This document shows positions 15,399-24,064 of a stretch of DNA of 43,989 bases, one piece after another. The translations under genes were made by a program, and so were the position numbers. Each line of letters opens with the position of its first letter. Positions within the stretch are counted from its first letter, which is position 1. This DNA is from CAZDJQ01 sp964505765 (GTDB lineage: Bacteria > Patescibacteriota > Microgenomatia > UBA12405 > JAHJSD01): NCBI GenBank assembly GCA_964505765.1, contig CAZDJQ010000005.1, forward strand, positions 1 through 43,989, written 5' to 3'. Below the pieces are notes generated by a model. The model was not told where the DNA came from. It ran no database searches and saw only the letters and a program-made list of their open reading frames with translations.

Positions 15399-16952
15399 TC
15401 AATGGTCAGTTGTTAGTTGTCCTTCTGAAAACACCTCTGCTGTATATATTAGCAAATCAGTATCAGAATCTTCATAGCATTTTGGGGCCAACCCGGCTTT
15501 GTTTGCACATAAATGGCTTAAAAATTCTTCTTTGTCAGCCCAATCTTGTTCAGTCCCGACTTGGGGTAAATAAGTGCCGCTCCGGTTTCCTTTTTGGACA
15601 ATCACTCCGTGAGTGCCTAATTCAATTTTTTGCCAGTCATCAATTTCTTGAGGTTGTGAAAGGACAGAAATTTCAACTTCAATATCTTTTAATTCTTCTG
15701 CGCTTACCTTTGGGAAACGGGGATCATTAATTGCGGCGGTAACTGCTTGGTCCTGGACAGTCTGCCAGAGCGGGGTATCAGGTTTAAAATTACCCATGCA
15801 CCCTCTTAGTTGTTTGTTTTTGTTTAAAGTGACAAAAACACCGTATTTTAATTTTAAATCCGGATCATTTATATCAAAATTTGGTTTTTCCCCGCTTGCT
15901 AAATATTGTTCTAAAGTTTTTCTGGCAATATCCAGCAGTTTTTGTTTTTGATTTGTATTTAACGGCAAAGAGGCATCAGCCTCTGGCTGAGAATCATTTT
16001 CTTGGCTGAAAGCTAAGGCGGCATAGCCGACTACCCGGGATTTGTCGCCGGTTATGTCACCGGAGTTGGCATAACTAATTTCCCGCCATCGGCCCTCTAA
16101 TTCTTGGCTGATCTTTAACCCTATTTTTACTGCCTGTTTGGCGCAGGCGCAGGTTTGCAAGTTAGGATAGCCTTCAGCCATTAGGTTGTTGATAGTTTGG
16201 TCGAATTTGTCCGGATCCCCGCTTAAAATGCTTTTTATAGTCTGGTTGTCGGCTTGGTTGGCAATTTCATAGTTGGGATAGTGGGATAAATCAGTGCTGA
16301 TTAAAATCAGCGTATTTGGGGTTAGCTGCTGTTGAAGAATATTAGTCAATTGCTCAATTGTTTCATTGTTTGTTTGTCCAAGTAAGATAGGAACAATTTT
16401 AAAATTATCTAAAACAGTTTGTAAAAACGGGATTTGCACTTCTAAAGAATGTTCTTGATTGTGAGGCTGAGGATTGCACTTAATATTTTGGTTATCTTCA
16501 CAAAGCTGTGTAATTAGCTGTTGGTCCGTTTCTACCGCACCGAGTGGAGTTTTCCAGCTGTTGCGGTTGTCAACTGCCGCTCCGTCAAAATAACTCTGGT
16601 GAGAACTGCCGATTAAAATTACCCGATTGATATTTTGCCCTTGTACTTGTTTATAGCCGGCACCGGCAACTGAGCCGGAGAATCGGTAACCGGCATGAGG
16701 AACAATAAGGATGTTTACTTCTTCCTGCCGGCTGATTATTTTCTTTGAATTAGCAAGATGTTGATTAACTTCTTTTTGAAGTTGGTCTTTATCAGCCGGA
16801 TAAAACTGGCCGGCAAAAGCAGGTTCGCGTGTAGTCATCTCTTCTTTTATTATTACATTTTTGTTTCTTAATTTAAATCGAACAATAAAAATTCCGCTGA
16901 GGATAAGGGTGGTTAAGCTTAAAAAGAAAACTAATCTTTTCATTACTTCCAT
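15399..16952 (-). CDS. MEMO-AMMECR1 fusion protein of the AmmeMemoRadiSam system
   Basis: A 517-residue fusion. After a hydrophobic N-terminal segment (residues 5-24), residues 40-320 are a MEMO-family domain: REPAFAGQFYPAD, IVPHAGYRFSG, GSSHQSYFDGAAV, EHSLEVQIPFL, STDLSHYP, with the conserved His residues related to LigB dioxygenases. Residues 330-510 are an AMMECR1 domain with LRGCMGNF and INDPRFPKV. These two families plus the radical SAM enzyme (here at 18838-19944) define the AmmeMemoRadiSam system, whose reaction is not established. The membrane segment is unusual. TATAAT ends 8 nt before the ATG. The C-terminus (GQLTTDH) is encoded by a repeat rich in CACTGACC/CATTGACC units. Confidence 0.88.
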   Translation of the reverse strand: MEVMKRLVFFLSLTTLILSGIFIVRFKLRNKNVIIKEEMTTREPAFAGQFYPADKDQLQKEVNQHLANSKKIISRQEEVNILIVPHAGYRFSGSVAGAGYKQVQGQNINRVILIGSSHQSYFDGAAVDNRNSWKTPLGAVETDQQLITQLCEDNQNIKCNPQPHNQEHSLEVQIPFLQTVLDNFKIVPILLGQTNNETIEQLTNILQQQLTPNTLILISTDLSHYPNYEIANQADNQTIKSILSGDPDKFDQTINNLMAEGYPNLQTCACAKQAVKIGLKISQELEGRWREISYANSGDITGDKSRVVGYAALAFSQENDSQPEADASLPLNTNQKQKLLDIARKTLEQYLASGEKPNFDINDPDLKLKYGVFVTLNKNKQLRGCMGNFKPDTPLWQTVQDQAVTAAINDPRFPKVSAEELKDIEVEISVLSQPQEIDDWQKIELGTHGVIVQKGNRSGTYLPQVGTEQDWADKEEFLSHLCANKAGLAPKCYEDSDTDLLIYTAEVFSEGQLTTDH

Positions 16953-16971
16953 TATAATGAATTATAATCAA
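16953..16971. promoter_or_regulatory. mirrored -10 boxes between MEMO-AMMECR1 and the divergent membrane gene
   Basis: TATAAT at 16953-16958 on the plus strand and TATAAT at 16966-16961 on the minus strand lie back to back. Each faces one of the divergent genes, 8 nt from the minus ATG (16952) and 13 nt from the plus ATG (16972). Confidence 0.5.
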
Positions 16972-18882
16972 ATGCTAAAAAATACATTGTCAAAAGGATT
17001 TTTTTTCAGTTCGGGTTTTATCTCTTTACTTACTCAGATAGTCTTACTGCGGGAATTGGTTACTTGGTTGGGTGGAGATGAAATGTTTTATGCTTTGGGC
17101 TTAGGGTGTTGGTTGATATCGGTTGGATTAGGCAGTTTTTACTTAGGGAGAAAAATAAAAAAAATTAATCTAAGCTTGATCTTTATCCTTTTGGTTGTTT
17201 TTGCCTGTTCGGCTCCATTAGTTTTAATTATGCTTCGTTATGGCTTGAGCTTGAGTTTAGCTCCAGGACAAATCTCTTCTTTAGGTCAGTCAATAATGAT
17301 TTTGTTTTTGATGATGTTTCTTCCAGCTTTCTTATCCGGTTTGTTGTTTTATTTAGGCTGCCGTCAATGGGGGGATTCAACTCAGGGGTATATATATGAA
17401 ACTTTGGGGTTTTTTACTGCCGGTTTGGTTTTTACTTTTTTCCTCAGCCGAAGTGGGTTTCCTTTGCCGAAGAAATTAAATAAATGGACTTTAGGGTTCA
17501 GGTATCCTGAGGTAAAAAATGTCGTCTATTCTCAAGGCAGTCAGTTGGTGGTTACTAAAAACAGCAATCAAACAAGTGTTTTTGCCGGTGGTCACTTAAT
17601 TTTTAGTGATCAGCAAACAGAATTCGATGAAGTTGCCGGCCAGATTTTATCCACTGTTAAAAGCCGGCAAGATAAAGTTTTAAGTTTTGGGAATTTGCAT
17701 TTAACCAACCAAATTAGTCAGAAATTTGCGGGTGAGGAGATCTTTTTCCTTCAACCCGATAAAGAGATGTTTAAATTACAACAGGAGTATATTAATGAAA
17801 ATGTTTTGGGAGAAACAAAAACCTTAAATAAATTTTTAAAAGAGAAAAGAGATTTAGATTGGATAATTTTATCTCCCGGTCCGCCTAATACTTTGTCCAC
17901 TGCCCGATATTACTCGTTGGAGAACTTAGAATTAATTAAAAAGAATCTTAGTAATCAGGGAATTGGGGTTCTTATTTTTGATCTGCCGGTTGCTTATCAA
18001 AGTAAGGAAGCAACTCGTTTTGGGCAAGTAGTTTATCAAACATTTGACCGTGTATTTAATCAAACGGATCTGTTAGTTATTGAAGGCCGAATTGTTCTGC
18101 TCGGCTCAGCAGAAAAAATTGTTTTTGACGCAGAGCATAATAAACAGTTATTAAATTTAATTCTTGAAGATTCTAAAAGAGAGCAATTAAAAGAGGGGTT
18201 AAGCCGGGGAAGTCAAATAACAACAAAGTTGCGGCCGTTGGCTTATTTTTATCATCATCTTTTTTGGCAAACTATTTTTTCCTTCCGGCTGCCGAAGTTG
18301 TTACAACAGTTTAGCTGGGTGTTCCCAATCAGTTTGATGCTTGCTTTTGGATTTTTATTTATTAAAAAATCCAACCGAATTGAGGTTTTAGTGGTTTTAT
18401 CCAGTTTTATTTTAATGTGTTTGCAAACAGCTTTGTTGTTTTTGTTCCAAACTCAATTTGGCTTGCTTTATTCCTATTTGGGCTTGATTATGGGAATGGT
18501 TTTGCTGGGCATGGCAATTGGAGTGGGACTAAGTAAAAAAATAGCAATTAATCCGCGATTAGGGCTTTTTATGTATCTACCGTTGGGACTGGCTTTGGTG
18601 AATGGTTTTTGGCAGGAGATAATAATTATCTGGATATTGGTTGGGTTATTAATTGGGCTGGTGTGCGGCTTGATTTTCGGTCTTGTTAACCGACAATGGG
18701 CGAATAAGAGCGGTCAAAATACTTATATTTATGTTATGGATTTAATTGGTGCTTTTTTAGGAAGCGTGCTGTCGGCCGTTATTTTATTCCCTTGGCTGGG
18801 ATTTGAGTTGGTAATGGCTTTGATTTGTTTTTTAACTTTACTGCCAAACACCCGGAATTTCTTGCGGGCACGCAGGGGTTGA
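16972..18882 (+). CDS. membrane spermidine-synthase-like protein
   Basis: A 636-residue protein. About five membrane helices (FFFSSGFISLLTQIVLLREL is the first) lead into a soluble Rossmann-like domain at about 185-430, then a second membrane bundle from about 460. This layout is that of spermidine-synthase-like membrane proteins, in which an aminopropyltransferase fold lies between membrane halves. The SAM-binding glycine motif is poor (KVLSFGNLHLTNQI instead of a GGGDG pattern), and DWIILSPGPPNTLSTARYYS corresponds to the later D..d.PDP..........y strand. Catalysis of polyamine transfer is therefore doubtful. An ATG at 16957 is also possible; 16972 is preferred for its -10 spacing. It overlaps amrS by 45 bp, tail to tail. 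Confidence 0.65.
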   Translation: MLKNTLSKGFFFSSGFISLLTQIVLLRELVTWLGGDEMFYALGLGCWLISVGLGSFYLGRKIKKINLSLIFILLVVFACSAPLVLIMLRYGLSLSLAPGQISSLGQSIMILFLMMFLPAFLSGLLFYLGCRQWGDSTQGYIYETLGFFTAGLVFTFFLSRSGFPLPKKLNKWTLGFRYPEVKNVVYSQGSQLVVTKNSNQTSVFAGGHLIFSDQQTEFDEVAGQILSTVKSRQDKVLSFGNLHLTNQISQKFAGEEIFFLQPDKEMFKLQQEYINENVLGETKTLNKFLKEKRDLDWIILSPGPPNTLSTARYYSLENLELIKKNLSNQGIGVLIFDLPVAYQSKEATRFGQVVYQTFDRVFNQTDLLVIEGRIVLLGSAEKIVFDAEHNKQLLNLILEDSKREQLKEGLSRGSQITTKLRPLAYFYHHLFWQTIFSFRLPKLLQQFSWVFPISLMLAFGFLFIKKSNRIEVLVVLSSFILMCLQTALLFLFQTQFGLLYSYLGLIMGMVLLGMAIGVGLSKKIAINPRLGLFMYLPLGLALVNGFWQEIIIIWILVGLLIGLVCGLIFGLVNRQWANKSGQNTYIYVMDLIGAFLGSVLSAVILFPWLGFELVMALICFLTLLPNTRNFLRARRG

Positions 18883-19944
18883 CCCGGCCGAGTCAACGGT
18901 GTTTTCTTCGATTAAATAACCGTTGCGTTTTATAACCATTTGCCCGTTTTCTGGACAAACGGTGTTTGCTGCTTCTTCTGTCTGCAAATTTCCGATATAG
19001 ACATAGTTAAGCCCGATATCCAGACAAATTTGGCGAGCCTTAATTAAAGTTTCTTTGGGAGTTGGCGGCAGGTGGGTTAATTTGTTGGCGGGCGTGAAGC
19101 GAGAAAAATGTAAAGGAACGTTAGGCCCTATTTCATCGTAAATCCATTGGCACATTTGCTCAATTTCTTCCAGATTGTCAGTATATTCCGGAACCACGAG
19201 ATTAACAATTTCCAGCCAGGTATCAGTTTCAGCAACTGTTTTAATTGAATTCAGCACCGGTTGAAGTTGGCCTTGGTTAAGTTCTTGGTAGGTTTGAGGA
19301 TTAAATCCTTTTAAGTCGATTTTCATTGCGTCTAAATAGGGGAGAAGGTTTTTTAACGGTTCAGGGTTAATATAACCGCTGGAAATGTTGACCGTTTTTA
19401 TTCCTTCTTGTTGGGCTAGTTTGGCGATATCATACATGTATTCATACCAAACAGTTGGCTCATTGTAAGTGAAAGCAATTACCTCCGCATTTGTATTTTT
19501 AGCCGCTTGAATTACTTCTTCCGGAGTCATTTCTTTTGGTTCTACTTCCTCAGGCGAGCGGTGGGCGATATCCCAATTATGGCAGTTTTTACAGTTTAAA
19601 TTACAGCCGACGGTTGCCAGTGAATATGCTTTGGCTCCGGGCAAAAAATGATATAACGGTTTTTTTTCAATCGGGTCAACATGGGTAGTCACCGGTTTGC
19701 CGTAAACTAACGAGTAAAGCTTGCCTTTAATATTTTCTCTTACTCCGCATCTTCCGCGCTGCCCGGGCTTGAGAATACATTTGTTCGGGCATAATTGACA
19801 CTGCACCATTTCGTTGTCAAGTTGTTTATAAAAGCTGGCTTCGTGCAGATTTTCTGAATCCAATTTTTTTTGTTTGATTAAAATCAGGCCGGAGCAAATT
19901 ATTCCGGCGATGATAATGATAATTCCCAAGTATTTTTTACTCAT
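18838..19944 (-). CDS. amrS: AmmeMemoRadiSam system radical SAM enzyme, with N-terminal membrane segment
   Basis: A 368-residue protein. A hydrophobic segment (residues 5-23, YLGIIIIIAGIICSGLILI) comes first. Next is the family's Cys-rich lead CQLCPNKCILKPGQRGRCGV, then the radical SAM cluster motif CNLNCKNC, FTYNEPTVWYEY, MKIDLKGF and LHFSRFTPA. The C-terminal knuckle, normally two CxxC pairs before IPGVW, is eroded here (VCPENG, ACPQEIPGVW). Start MSKKY was chosen because no later Met precedes the Cys motifs. It pairs with the MEMO-AMMECR1 fusion. A membrane anchor on an oxygen-sensitive enzyme is odd; basic residues flank both sides of the helix, so topology is unclear. Confidence 0.9.
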   Translation of the reverse strand: MSKKYLGIIIIIAGIICSGLILIKQKKLDSENLHEASFYKQLDNEMVQCQLCPNKCILKPGQRGRCGVRENIKGKLYSLVYGKPVTTHVDPIEKKPLYHFLPGAKAYSLATVGCNLNCKNCHNWDIAHRSPEEVEPKEMTPEEVIQAAKNTNAEVIAFTYNEPTVWYEYMYDIAKLAQQEGIKTVNISSGYINPEPLKNLLPYLDAMKIDLKGFNPQTYQELNQGQLQPVLNSIKTVAETDTWLEIVNLVVPEYTDNLEEIEQMCQWIYDEIGPNVPLHFSRFTPANKLTHLPPTPKETLIKARQICLDIGLNYVYIGNLQTEEAANTVCPENGQMVIKRNGYLIEENTVDSAGSTPACPQEIPGVWQ

Positions 19945-19985
19945 TGATATTTTAAGATATTAATTACCTTTATTGTAAATTTTTT

Positions 19986-20585
19986 TTAGAAAATAATTAG
20001 TATGTTTTTAGTGATAAAGTAAATACCAACTAAGACTCCGCTTATTCTGGCAAGTTTTTGAATTAATGGCAAGTGAGTAAATTTTCCGCCTAAGAAGAGT
20101 GTGGGGATCAAGTAAGTGCTGGTACCTAAAAAGAAGGCTAAGAAATAGCCAGCCGATTTTATGGCGCTTCTTAAGTTAAAAACATGAGTTAAAGAAGCAA
20201 TAAACGGCGGACAGACGTTGGCGCCGGTAAGTAGCCCGACTAAAAATGGCCAGCGGATTTTTCTAAAGGGGAGGAGAGCGCAAATTTTTTGGTCAATTTT
20301 ACCTAGACTGAATAAGATAAGGCTTATTCCCATCCAGAAATTGCCGAGAGAGACAAATGAATGCACTAATTGGTTGTGAATTGTTTGCCCAAGCCAGCCA
20401 AAGATTAAGCCGAAAATTAAATAGCCGATTAATCTGCCGATTGAAAATTCCAAAATCAACCTGGCTGACTTTTTAAAATTTCTTTTTTCCGACATTAAAA
20501 TCGGGAGAAAGATAGGTAAGCAAGTGCCCAGACAAAAGATGCCGACAGATAAGCCGGCTAAATAACCGGAAGCTAGATTAAGCAT
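19986..20585 (-). CDS. CcdA/DsbD-like transmembrane thiol-redox transporter
   Basis: A 199-residue protein with six hydrophobic segments. The two key Cys regions of CcdA-type reductant carriers are present: FCLGTCLPIFLPIL in helix 1 and GLLTGANVCPPF in helix 4. Such proteins pass electrons from cytoplasmic thioredoxin to extracytoplasmic thiols. It lies 41 bp upstream of amrS on the same strand, so the two are probably co-transcribed, suggesting that the AmmeMemoRadiSam set has a membrane or redox role. A TATTAT box (20599-20594) ends 8 nt before the ATG. The UreH/TauE-like annotation used for relatives is an alternative. Confidence 0.72.
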   Translation of the reverse strand: MLNLASGYLAGLSVGIFCLGTCLPIFLPILMSEKRNFKKSARLILEFSIGRLIGYLIFGLIFGWLGQTIHNQLVHSFVSLGNFWMGISLILFSLGKIDQKICALLPFRKIRWPFLVGLLTGANVCPPFIASLTHVFNLRSAIKSAGYFLAFFLGTSTYLIPTLFLGGKFTHLPLIQKLARISGVLVGIYFITKNILIIF

Positions 20586-20805
20586 ATTATTTTATAATAA
20601 CATTTTGATTTGGTATGTTCTAAAACCAGGTGCAAATATTAGAAGATAGAAGGTAGAATGAATGCGATAAATAGGAAATATAGGGGCTAGCGGTTTGTGT
20701 CATTCCGAGCGATAGTCTCGTCCAAAGGACAACTTATAGTATCCCTATTATTGTGGTTGATCGTGCAGGATAATTGACATTTAAGTATGAGTAGGTATGG
20801 GGATT

Positions 20806-20841
20806 GTCAAATAACCATTACGATCGTAACGGTTATTTGAC
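20806..20841. repeat. 36-bp palindrome centred on CGATCG (copy 4, divergent arms)
   Basis: Left arm GTCAAATAACCATTACGA and right arm TCGTAACGGTTATTTGAC pair over 18 positions with one mismatch and no loop. Its arms differ from the 10478 copy, but the ACGATCGT centre and intergenic placement match. Confidence 0.75.
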
Positions 20842-20903
20842 GGCATTTAATATATAATTGTTTTTATACGTCTATATTAATTTAAAATTGTATTTTAATA
20901 AAT

Positions 20904-20931
20904 GGAGGGACAGGTCGCGACCTGTCCCTAC
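20904..20931. repeat. REP-like palindrome, GTAGGGACA family (copy 3)
   Basis: GGAGGGACAGGTCG / CGACCTGTCCCTAC, 28 nt, perfect apart from one base in the left end (GGAG for GTAG). Confidence 0.8.
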
Positions 20932-20950
20932 AATATTCTTCTATTATCAA

Positions 20951-20986
20951 TAAGTAGGGGAACGCAGATCTGCGTTCCCCTACTTA
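20951..20986. repeat. REP-like palindrome, GTAGGGGAAC variant (copy 4)
   Basis: A 36-nt perfect palindrome: TAAGTAGGGGAACGCAGA and its exact reverse complement. The GTAGGGG ends relate it to the GTAGGGACA family; the inner arms differ. Confidence 0.85.
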
Positions 20987-21020
20987 ACATATTACCTTTT
21001 TTGATGTTATTATATAGCTA

Positions 21021-21704
21021 ATGAAAGATATCAAATTGGCAAAAATTATTGACCATGCGAATCATTCCGCTACTTCAACTCCTCAGGAGATTAAGCAGTT
21101 GTGTCGGGAAATTAAGCAATATGGGTTTAATGCTGCTTTTGTTAATCCTTGTTGGGTAGCACTGGCGAAGCAGGAGTTGGGTGATGAGGGAAAAGTTGGG
21201 ACAGTGGTGTCATTTCCTTTAGGACAAGATACTACACAAGCTAAAGGTGCGGCAGTATTAAATGCTCTTGAAAACGGGGCTGATGAGATTGATGTTTCTT
21301 CTAATGTCGGTTTGCTTAAAGCCGGCCGGGAAGATGAGTATTTAAATGAATTGGTGGAGTTGGTCAGTTTAGTTAAGTCGCAGGATTCGTCAAAAATAAT
21401 TAAGTTTATTATTGAGGCGGTTTTGCTTGAACCGGAAGAGATTAAAACTGCGGCGAAATTGGTTTTAGAATCAGGGGCGGATTTTGTCAAAACCACTTCC
21501 GGCTTTGGTCCCCGGGATGCTAAGCTTGAATTTGTTAAATTAATCCGTCAGGCAGTAGGCAATCAGATTCGAGTCAAGGCCGCCGGAGGCATACATAGCC
21601 GGGAACAAGTAGAAGCATATTTAAATGCCGGGGCTGATCGGATTGGAACTTCTGCCGGGGTGGCAATAATAACCGGCCAAGAACCAAAAAACACTTCAGA
21701 ATAA
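21021..21704 (+). CDS. deoC: deoxyribose-phosphate aldolase
   Basis: A 227-residue class I aldolase that splits 2-deoxyribose 5-phosphate into glyceraldehyde 3-phosphate and acetaldehyde, feeding deoxynucleosides into glycolysis. Motifs are KIIDHANH at the N-terminus, VSFPLGQDTTQAK, ADEIDVSSNVGLLKAG, the Schiff-base Lys in DFVKTTSGFGPRDA, and the second active-site Lys in RVKAAGGIHS. Length matches the family. TATTAT at 21008-21013 lies 7 nt before the ATG with no Shine-Dalgarno sequence. The nearby possible nucleoside-phosphorylase relative (22371-23885) would fit nucleoside use. Confidence 0.93.
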   Translation: MKDIKLAKIIDHANHSATSTPQEIKQLCREIKQYGFNAAFVNPCWVALAKQELGDEGKVGTVVSFPLGQDTTQAKGAAVLNALENGADEIDVSSNVGLLKAGREDEYLNELVELVSLVKSQDSSKIIKFIIEAVLLEPEEIKTAAKLVLESGADFVKTTSGFGPRDAKLEFVKLIRQAVGNQIRVKAAGGIHSREQVEAYLNAGADRIGTSAGVAIITGQEPKNTSE

Positions 21705-21727
21705 TTCTATTATGCTATATTAAACTA

Positions 21728-22381
21728 ATGAAAAAGGGATTTTTAAAATTTCTAATTTCTTTTAATCTTTTTATTATTTGCTTTTTAGTTTTTGATTACT
21801 TGCAGCCTCGGGATCTGGACCTTTCCGGCCGGTATGTACTGTCTGATACTGCTGTCTATCATGGTCAGAAAATTAAAGTGCCGGAATATCAAGATGATAG
21901 AACGAAAAAATCTGTTTTAGGGCAAATCAGTGGACCAAAAAAGATTTTTATTGATTTAACTAATCAAATGCTGTACGCCTTTGAAGGTAATCATCGTGTC
22001 TTTAATTTCCCGGTCTCAACCGGTAAATGGGGGAGAACGCCAACTGGAGTCTTTAATATTTGGATTAAACTGCGGTACACTAAAATGGAAGGCGGCTCCA
22101 GAGCTTTAAACACTTATTATTATCTGCCCAATGTTCCTTATGTGATGTTTTTTTATAACCGTCAAGTCCCTCGTTATCATGGCTATGGAATTCACGGCAC
22201 TTATTGGCATAATAATTTTGGTCATCCTATGTCTCATGGCTGTATTAATATGAAAACTTCTGAGGCAGCTAAACTTTATTATTGGGCGGATCCTGATTTA
22301 GGTGGTAGAAGTAGTATTTATGCCACCAAAGACAATCCAGGAACCCAGGTGGTTATTTTTGGCAAAGCTCCTAATTATTAA
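21728..22381 (+). CDS. L,D-transpeptidase (YkuD domain), membrane-anchored
   Basis: A 217-residue protein with an N-terminal membrane segment (FLKFLISFNLFIICFLVF) and then a YkuD domain: KKIFIDLTNQMLYAF, FNFPVSTGKWGRTPTGVF, YGIHGTYWHNNFG and the catalytic SHGCINM motif with His and Cys. Such enzymes form 3-3 peptidoglycan crosslinks or attach proteins to the wall, on the outer face of the membrane. This fits the mur genes in the window and implies a peptidoglycan-containing envelope. TATATT with an upstream TGC (extended -10) lies 6 nt before the ATG. The 3' end overlaps the next gene by 11 bp, tail to tail. Confidence 0.88.
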   Translation: MKKGFLKFLISFNLFIICFLVFDYLQPRDLDLSGRYVLSDTAVYHGQKIKVPEYQDDRTKKSVLGQISGPKKIFIDLTNQMLYAFEGNHRVFNFPVSTGKWGRTPTGVFNIWIKLRYTKMEGGSRALNTYYYLPNVPYVMFFYNRQVPRYHGYGIHGTYWHNNFGHPMSHGCINMKTSEAAKLYYWADPDLGGRSSIYATKDNPGTQVVIFGKAPNY

Positions 22382-23885
22382 CCGTGCTTTTGATTCGATC
22401 AATGATTGCTTGAGTGGATAAGTATGTCGCTTCAACCCCGGATAGTCCCAGCACTTCGCCGAGCGACTTGTCTAAAATATAAGGATTATCGGAAGAGTAG
22501 TAGATGAGTCCGAGATCAAAAGAGGTTTTATTCAAGTCGACAATTGTGTCCTGGGGAACGGATTGGGGATAAGTCGCTTGCGAAACCGCCCCCAGATAAG
22601 GTCCGGCCTCCATTTCAATAATATTAAATCCCTTCTTAGAATACAAATCAAATAATCCCTTATTTTCAAGAAATATTCCCAATACTGATACTAATTTTTG
22701 ATTGTCAAGAATTGAGCCGGAACTAAATTCATAATCAAAGTTGTTATTAAAAGCGTTTTTAATCATGTAGGTGTTTTGGGTGTGTTCGTCAAAAACAACT
22801 TTTGGAATTAAAATATCTCCGGTTTTAGTGTTTAAAGCGGCCGCTTTGCCTAAAAGGTATACGGCGGTTAATTGGTGCTTGTTTTCAAAGACCTCTTCCA
22901 GAATGTGAAAAGCGCCGAAGCCGAGAGGATACTCAATGTTAATAACGGCGTGGTTTTGCAGTCGGCTGTCGATTAATTTTCCCGGAATAATTTGAGTTTC
23001 CAGTTCAAGGGTGGTATTGGGTTCAATTCGTAAAATACCCAGCCGTTTTTCATTTTTGAGCTTTTTTGCCCACAAGTCCGGGTCGGCTTGGAAAGCGAAT
23101 TGAGAAAGATAATAGCTGGCGTATTTTGTGCCTTTAAGCGGAGATTGATTTATTTGTTTTATTATTTCAGGATGTTGTTTTTTGGCAATTTTAAAAATTT
23201 CTTGTTTGTGTTTTAAACAAAAATTGTCAATTAAATTAATTAAACTGTGGTTGTTTGAGGAAACAAAAATAGTTGGCTGGTCGGCCAAATTAAATTGATC
23301 TTGGCTTTCGTTAACGACCCGCCGCCACCAATGCTGGGCAGTTTTTGAAAAATTGACCCAGGTTCCGGCTAAAAGTTTGATTCGGTATCCGGAGAAATCC
23401 TCAGGTAAAGAAAAGCTTTTAATTCTTTTTTTCCCTAATTGGTCTGCTTTTCTGAGCTCAATTTCTAGGGCAATTATTAAATTGACAATATCATCTACAT
23501 CGGAAATTGAAGTGGCAAAAAGGGCAAGGGTTTTTGTTTGAAGATGATAATACGCCCGCCTTTTTCTTTTGGGAGCGGTTACCGGTTTCCAGTTTGAGAT
23601 ATCATAGCCTTTTTCTTTAAATATTTGCTTGGTTTGCCCGATTACCAGTGTTTTGGTATTTAGTATTTCAGGCGGAAAGCGGGGGATGGCATAGGCAACC
23701 GCTTGCTGATCTATTTGCCCGTCATCTCCGGCTTTTTCATGGAGAAGCGGCTCCATTTTTAAATAAGTGGGAATAAGGGTGTCAACATTAATTTCTTTAG
23801 AACTGCGTAATGCTGAGCGGTAGGTGCGCAGATGGAGTTGAATTGCTTCTTTTCCGGTTGGATTTGATTGTTGTTTTTCAGGCAT
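22371..23885 (-). CDS. unknown protein, C-terminal half possibly nucleoside-phosphorylase-like
   Basis: A 504-residue soluble protein that I do not recognise as a whole. Residues 1-270 are mainly helical and charged, with a basic patch APKRKRRAYY and no known catalytic signature. From about residue 300 the pattern changes: INIEYPLGFGAFHILEEVFE, VYLLGKAAALNTKTGDILIP, then GFNIIEMEAGPYLGAV. A glycine-rich strand turn, a GDIL/VIP element and a late E-M-E motif together resemble purine nucleoside phosphorylase (PNP/UDP family), where the M-E pair binds ribose. This is a resemblance only. No signal peptide. The start MPEKQQSN has no clear -10 or Shine-Dalgarno sequence. Confidence 0.4.
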   Translation of the reverse strand: MPEKQQSNPTGKEAIQLHLRTYRSALRSSKEINVDTLIPTYLKMEPLLHEKAGDDGQIDQQAVAYAIPRFPPEILNTKTLVIGQTKQIFKEKGYDISNWKPVTAPKRKRRAYYHLQTKTLALFATSISDVDDIVNLIIALEIELRKADQLGKKRIKSFSLPEDFSGYRIKLLAGTWVNFSKTAQHWWRRVVNESQDQFNLADQPTIFVSSNNHSLINLIDNFCLKHKQEIFKIAKKQHPEIIKQINQSPLKGTKYASYYLSQFAFQADPDLWAKKLKNEKRLGILRIEPNTTLELETQIIPGKLIDSRLQNHAVINIEYPLGFGAFHILEEVFENKHQLTAVYLLGKAAALNTKTGDILIPKVVFDEHTQNTYMIKNAFNNNFDYEFSSGSILDNQKLVSVLGIFLENKGLFDLYSKKGFNIIEMEAGPYLGAVSQATYPQSVPQDTIVDLNKTSFDLGLIYYSSDNPYILDKSLGEVLGLSGVEATYLSTQAIIDRIKSTVNN

Positions 23886-23936
23886 GCTCTTGTTTATTTG
23901 AAAATTGTAAATTGAAAATTAGTAAATTTGTTTGGG

Positions 23937-24008
23937 TATCCCTGGAAGGAATCGAACCTTCATCTCAGGTTTAGGAAACCTGTGCTCTATCCGTTGAGCT
24001 ACAGGGAC
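23937..24008 (-). tRNA. tRNA-Arg (anticodon CCU)
   Basis: A 72-nt cloverleaf on the minus strand. Acceptor GTCCCTG pairs with CAGGGAT (G1-U72 wobble); D arm GCTC/GAGC; anticodon stem CAGGT/ACCTG with loop TTCCTAA giving anticodon CCU; four-base variable loop; T arm GAAGG-TTCGATT-CCTTC; discriminator A. The next bases are CCCA, so CCA is not cleanly encoded. It reads AGG. Confidence 0.93.
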
Positions 24009-24064
24009 ATCTTAACATACTAATTATTTTATCATTTTAGATTAATAATTTATAATTAGTAGCC

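Larger units (their letters stand above)
20586..21020. other. 435-bp repeat-rich intergenic region, no gene seen
   Basis: This region separates the divergent ccdA-like and deoC genes. I see no ORF of substance and no tRNA. It holds a fragment of the GGAATGACA-type repeat (20698-20712), a CGATCG-centred palindrome (20806-20841) and two REP-like palindromes (20904-20931, 20951-20986). Confidence 0.7.

Noticed and set aside
18838..19944. AmrS as a lipoprotein
   Set aside because: The Cys in IIAGIICSG is not in a good lipobox context (Ile before Cys), so a plain membrane helix is more likely.
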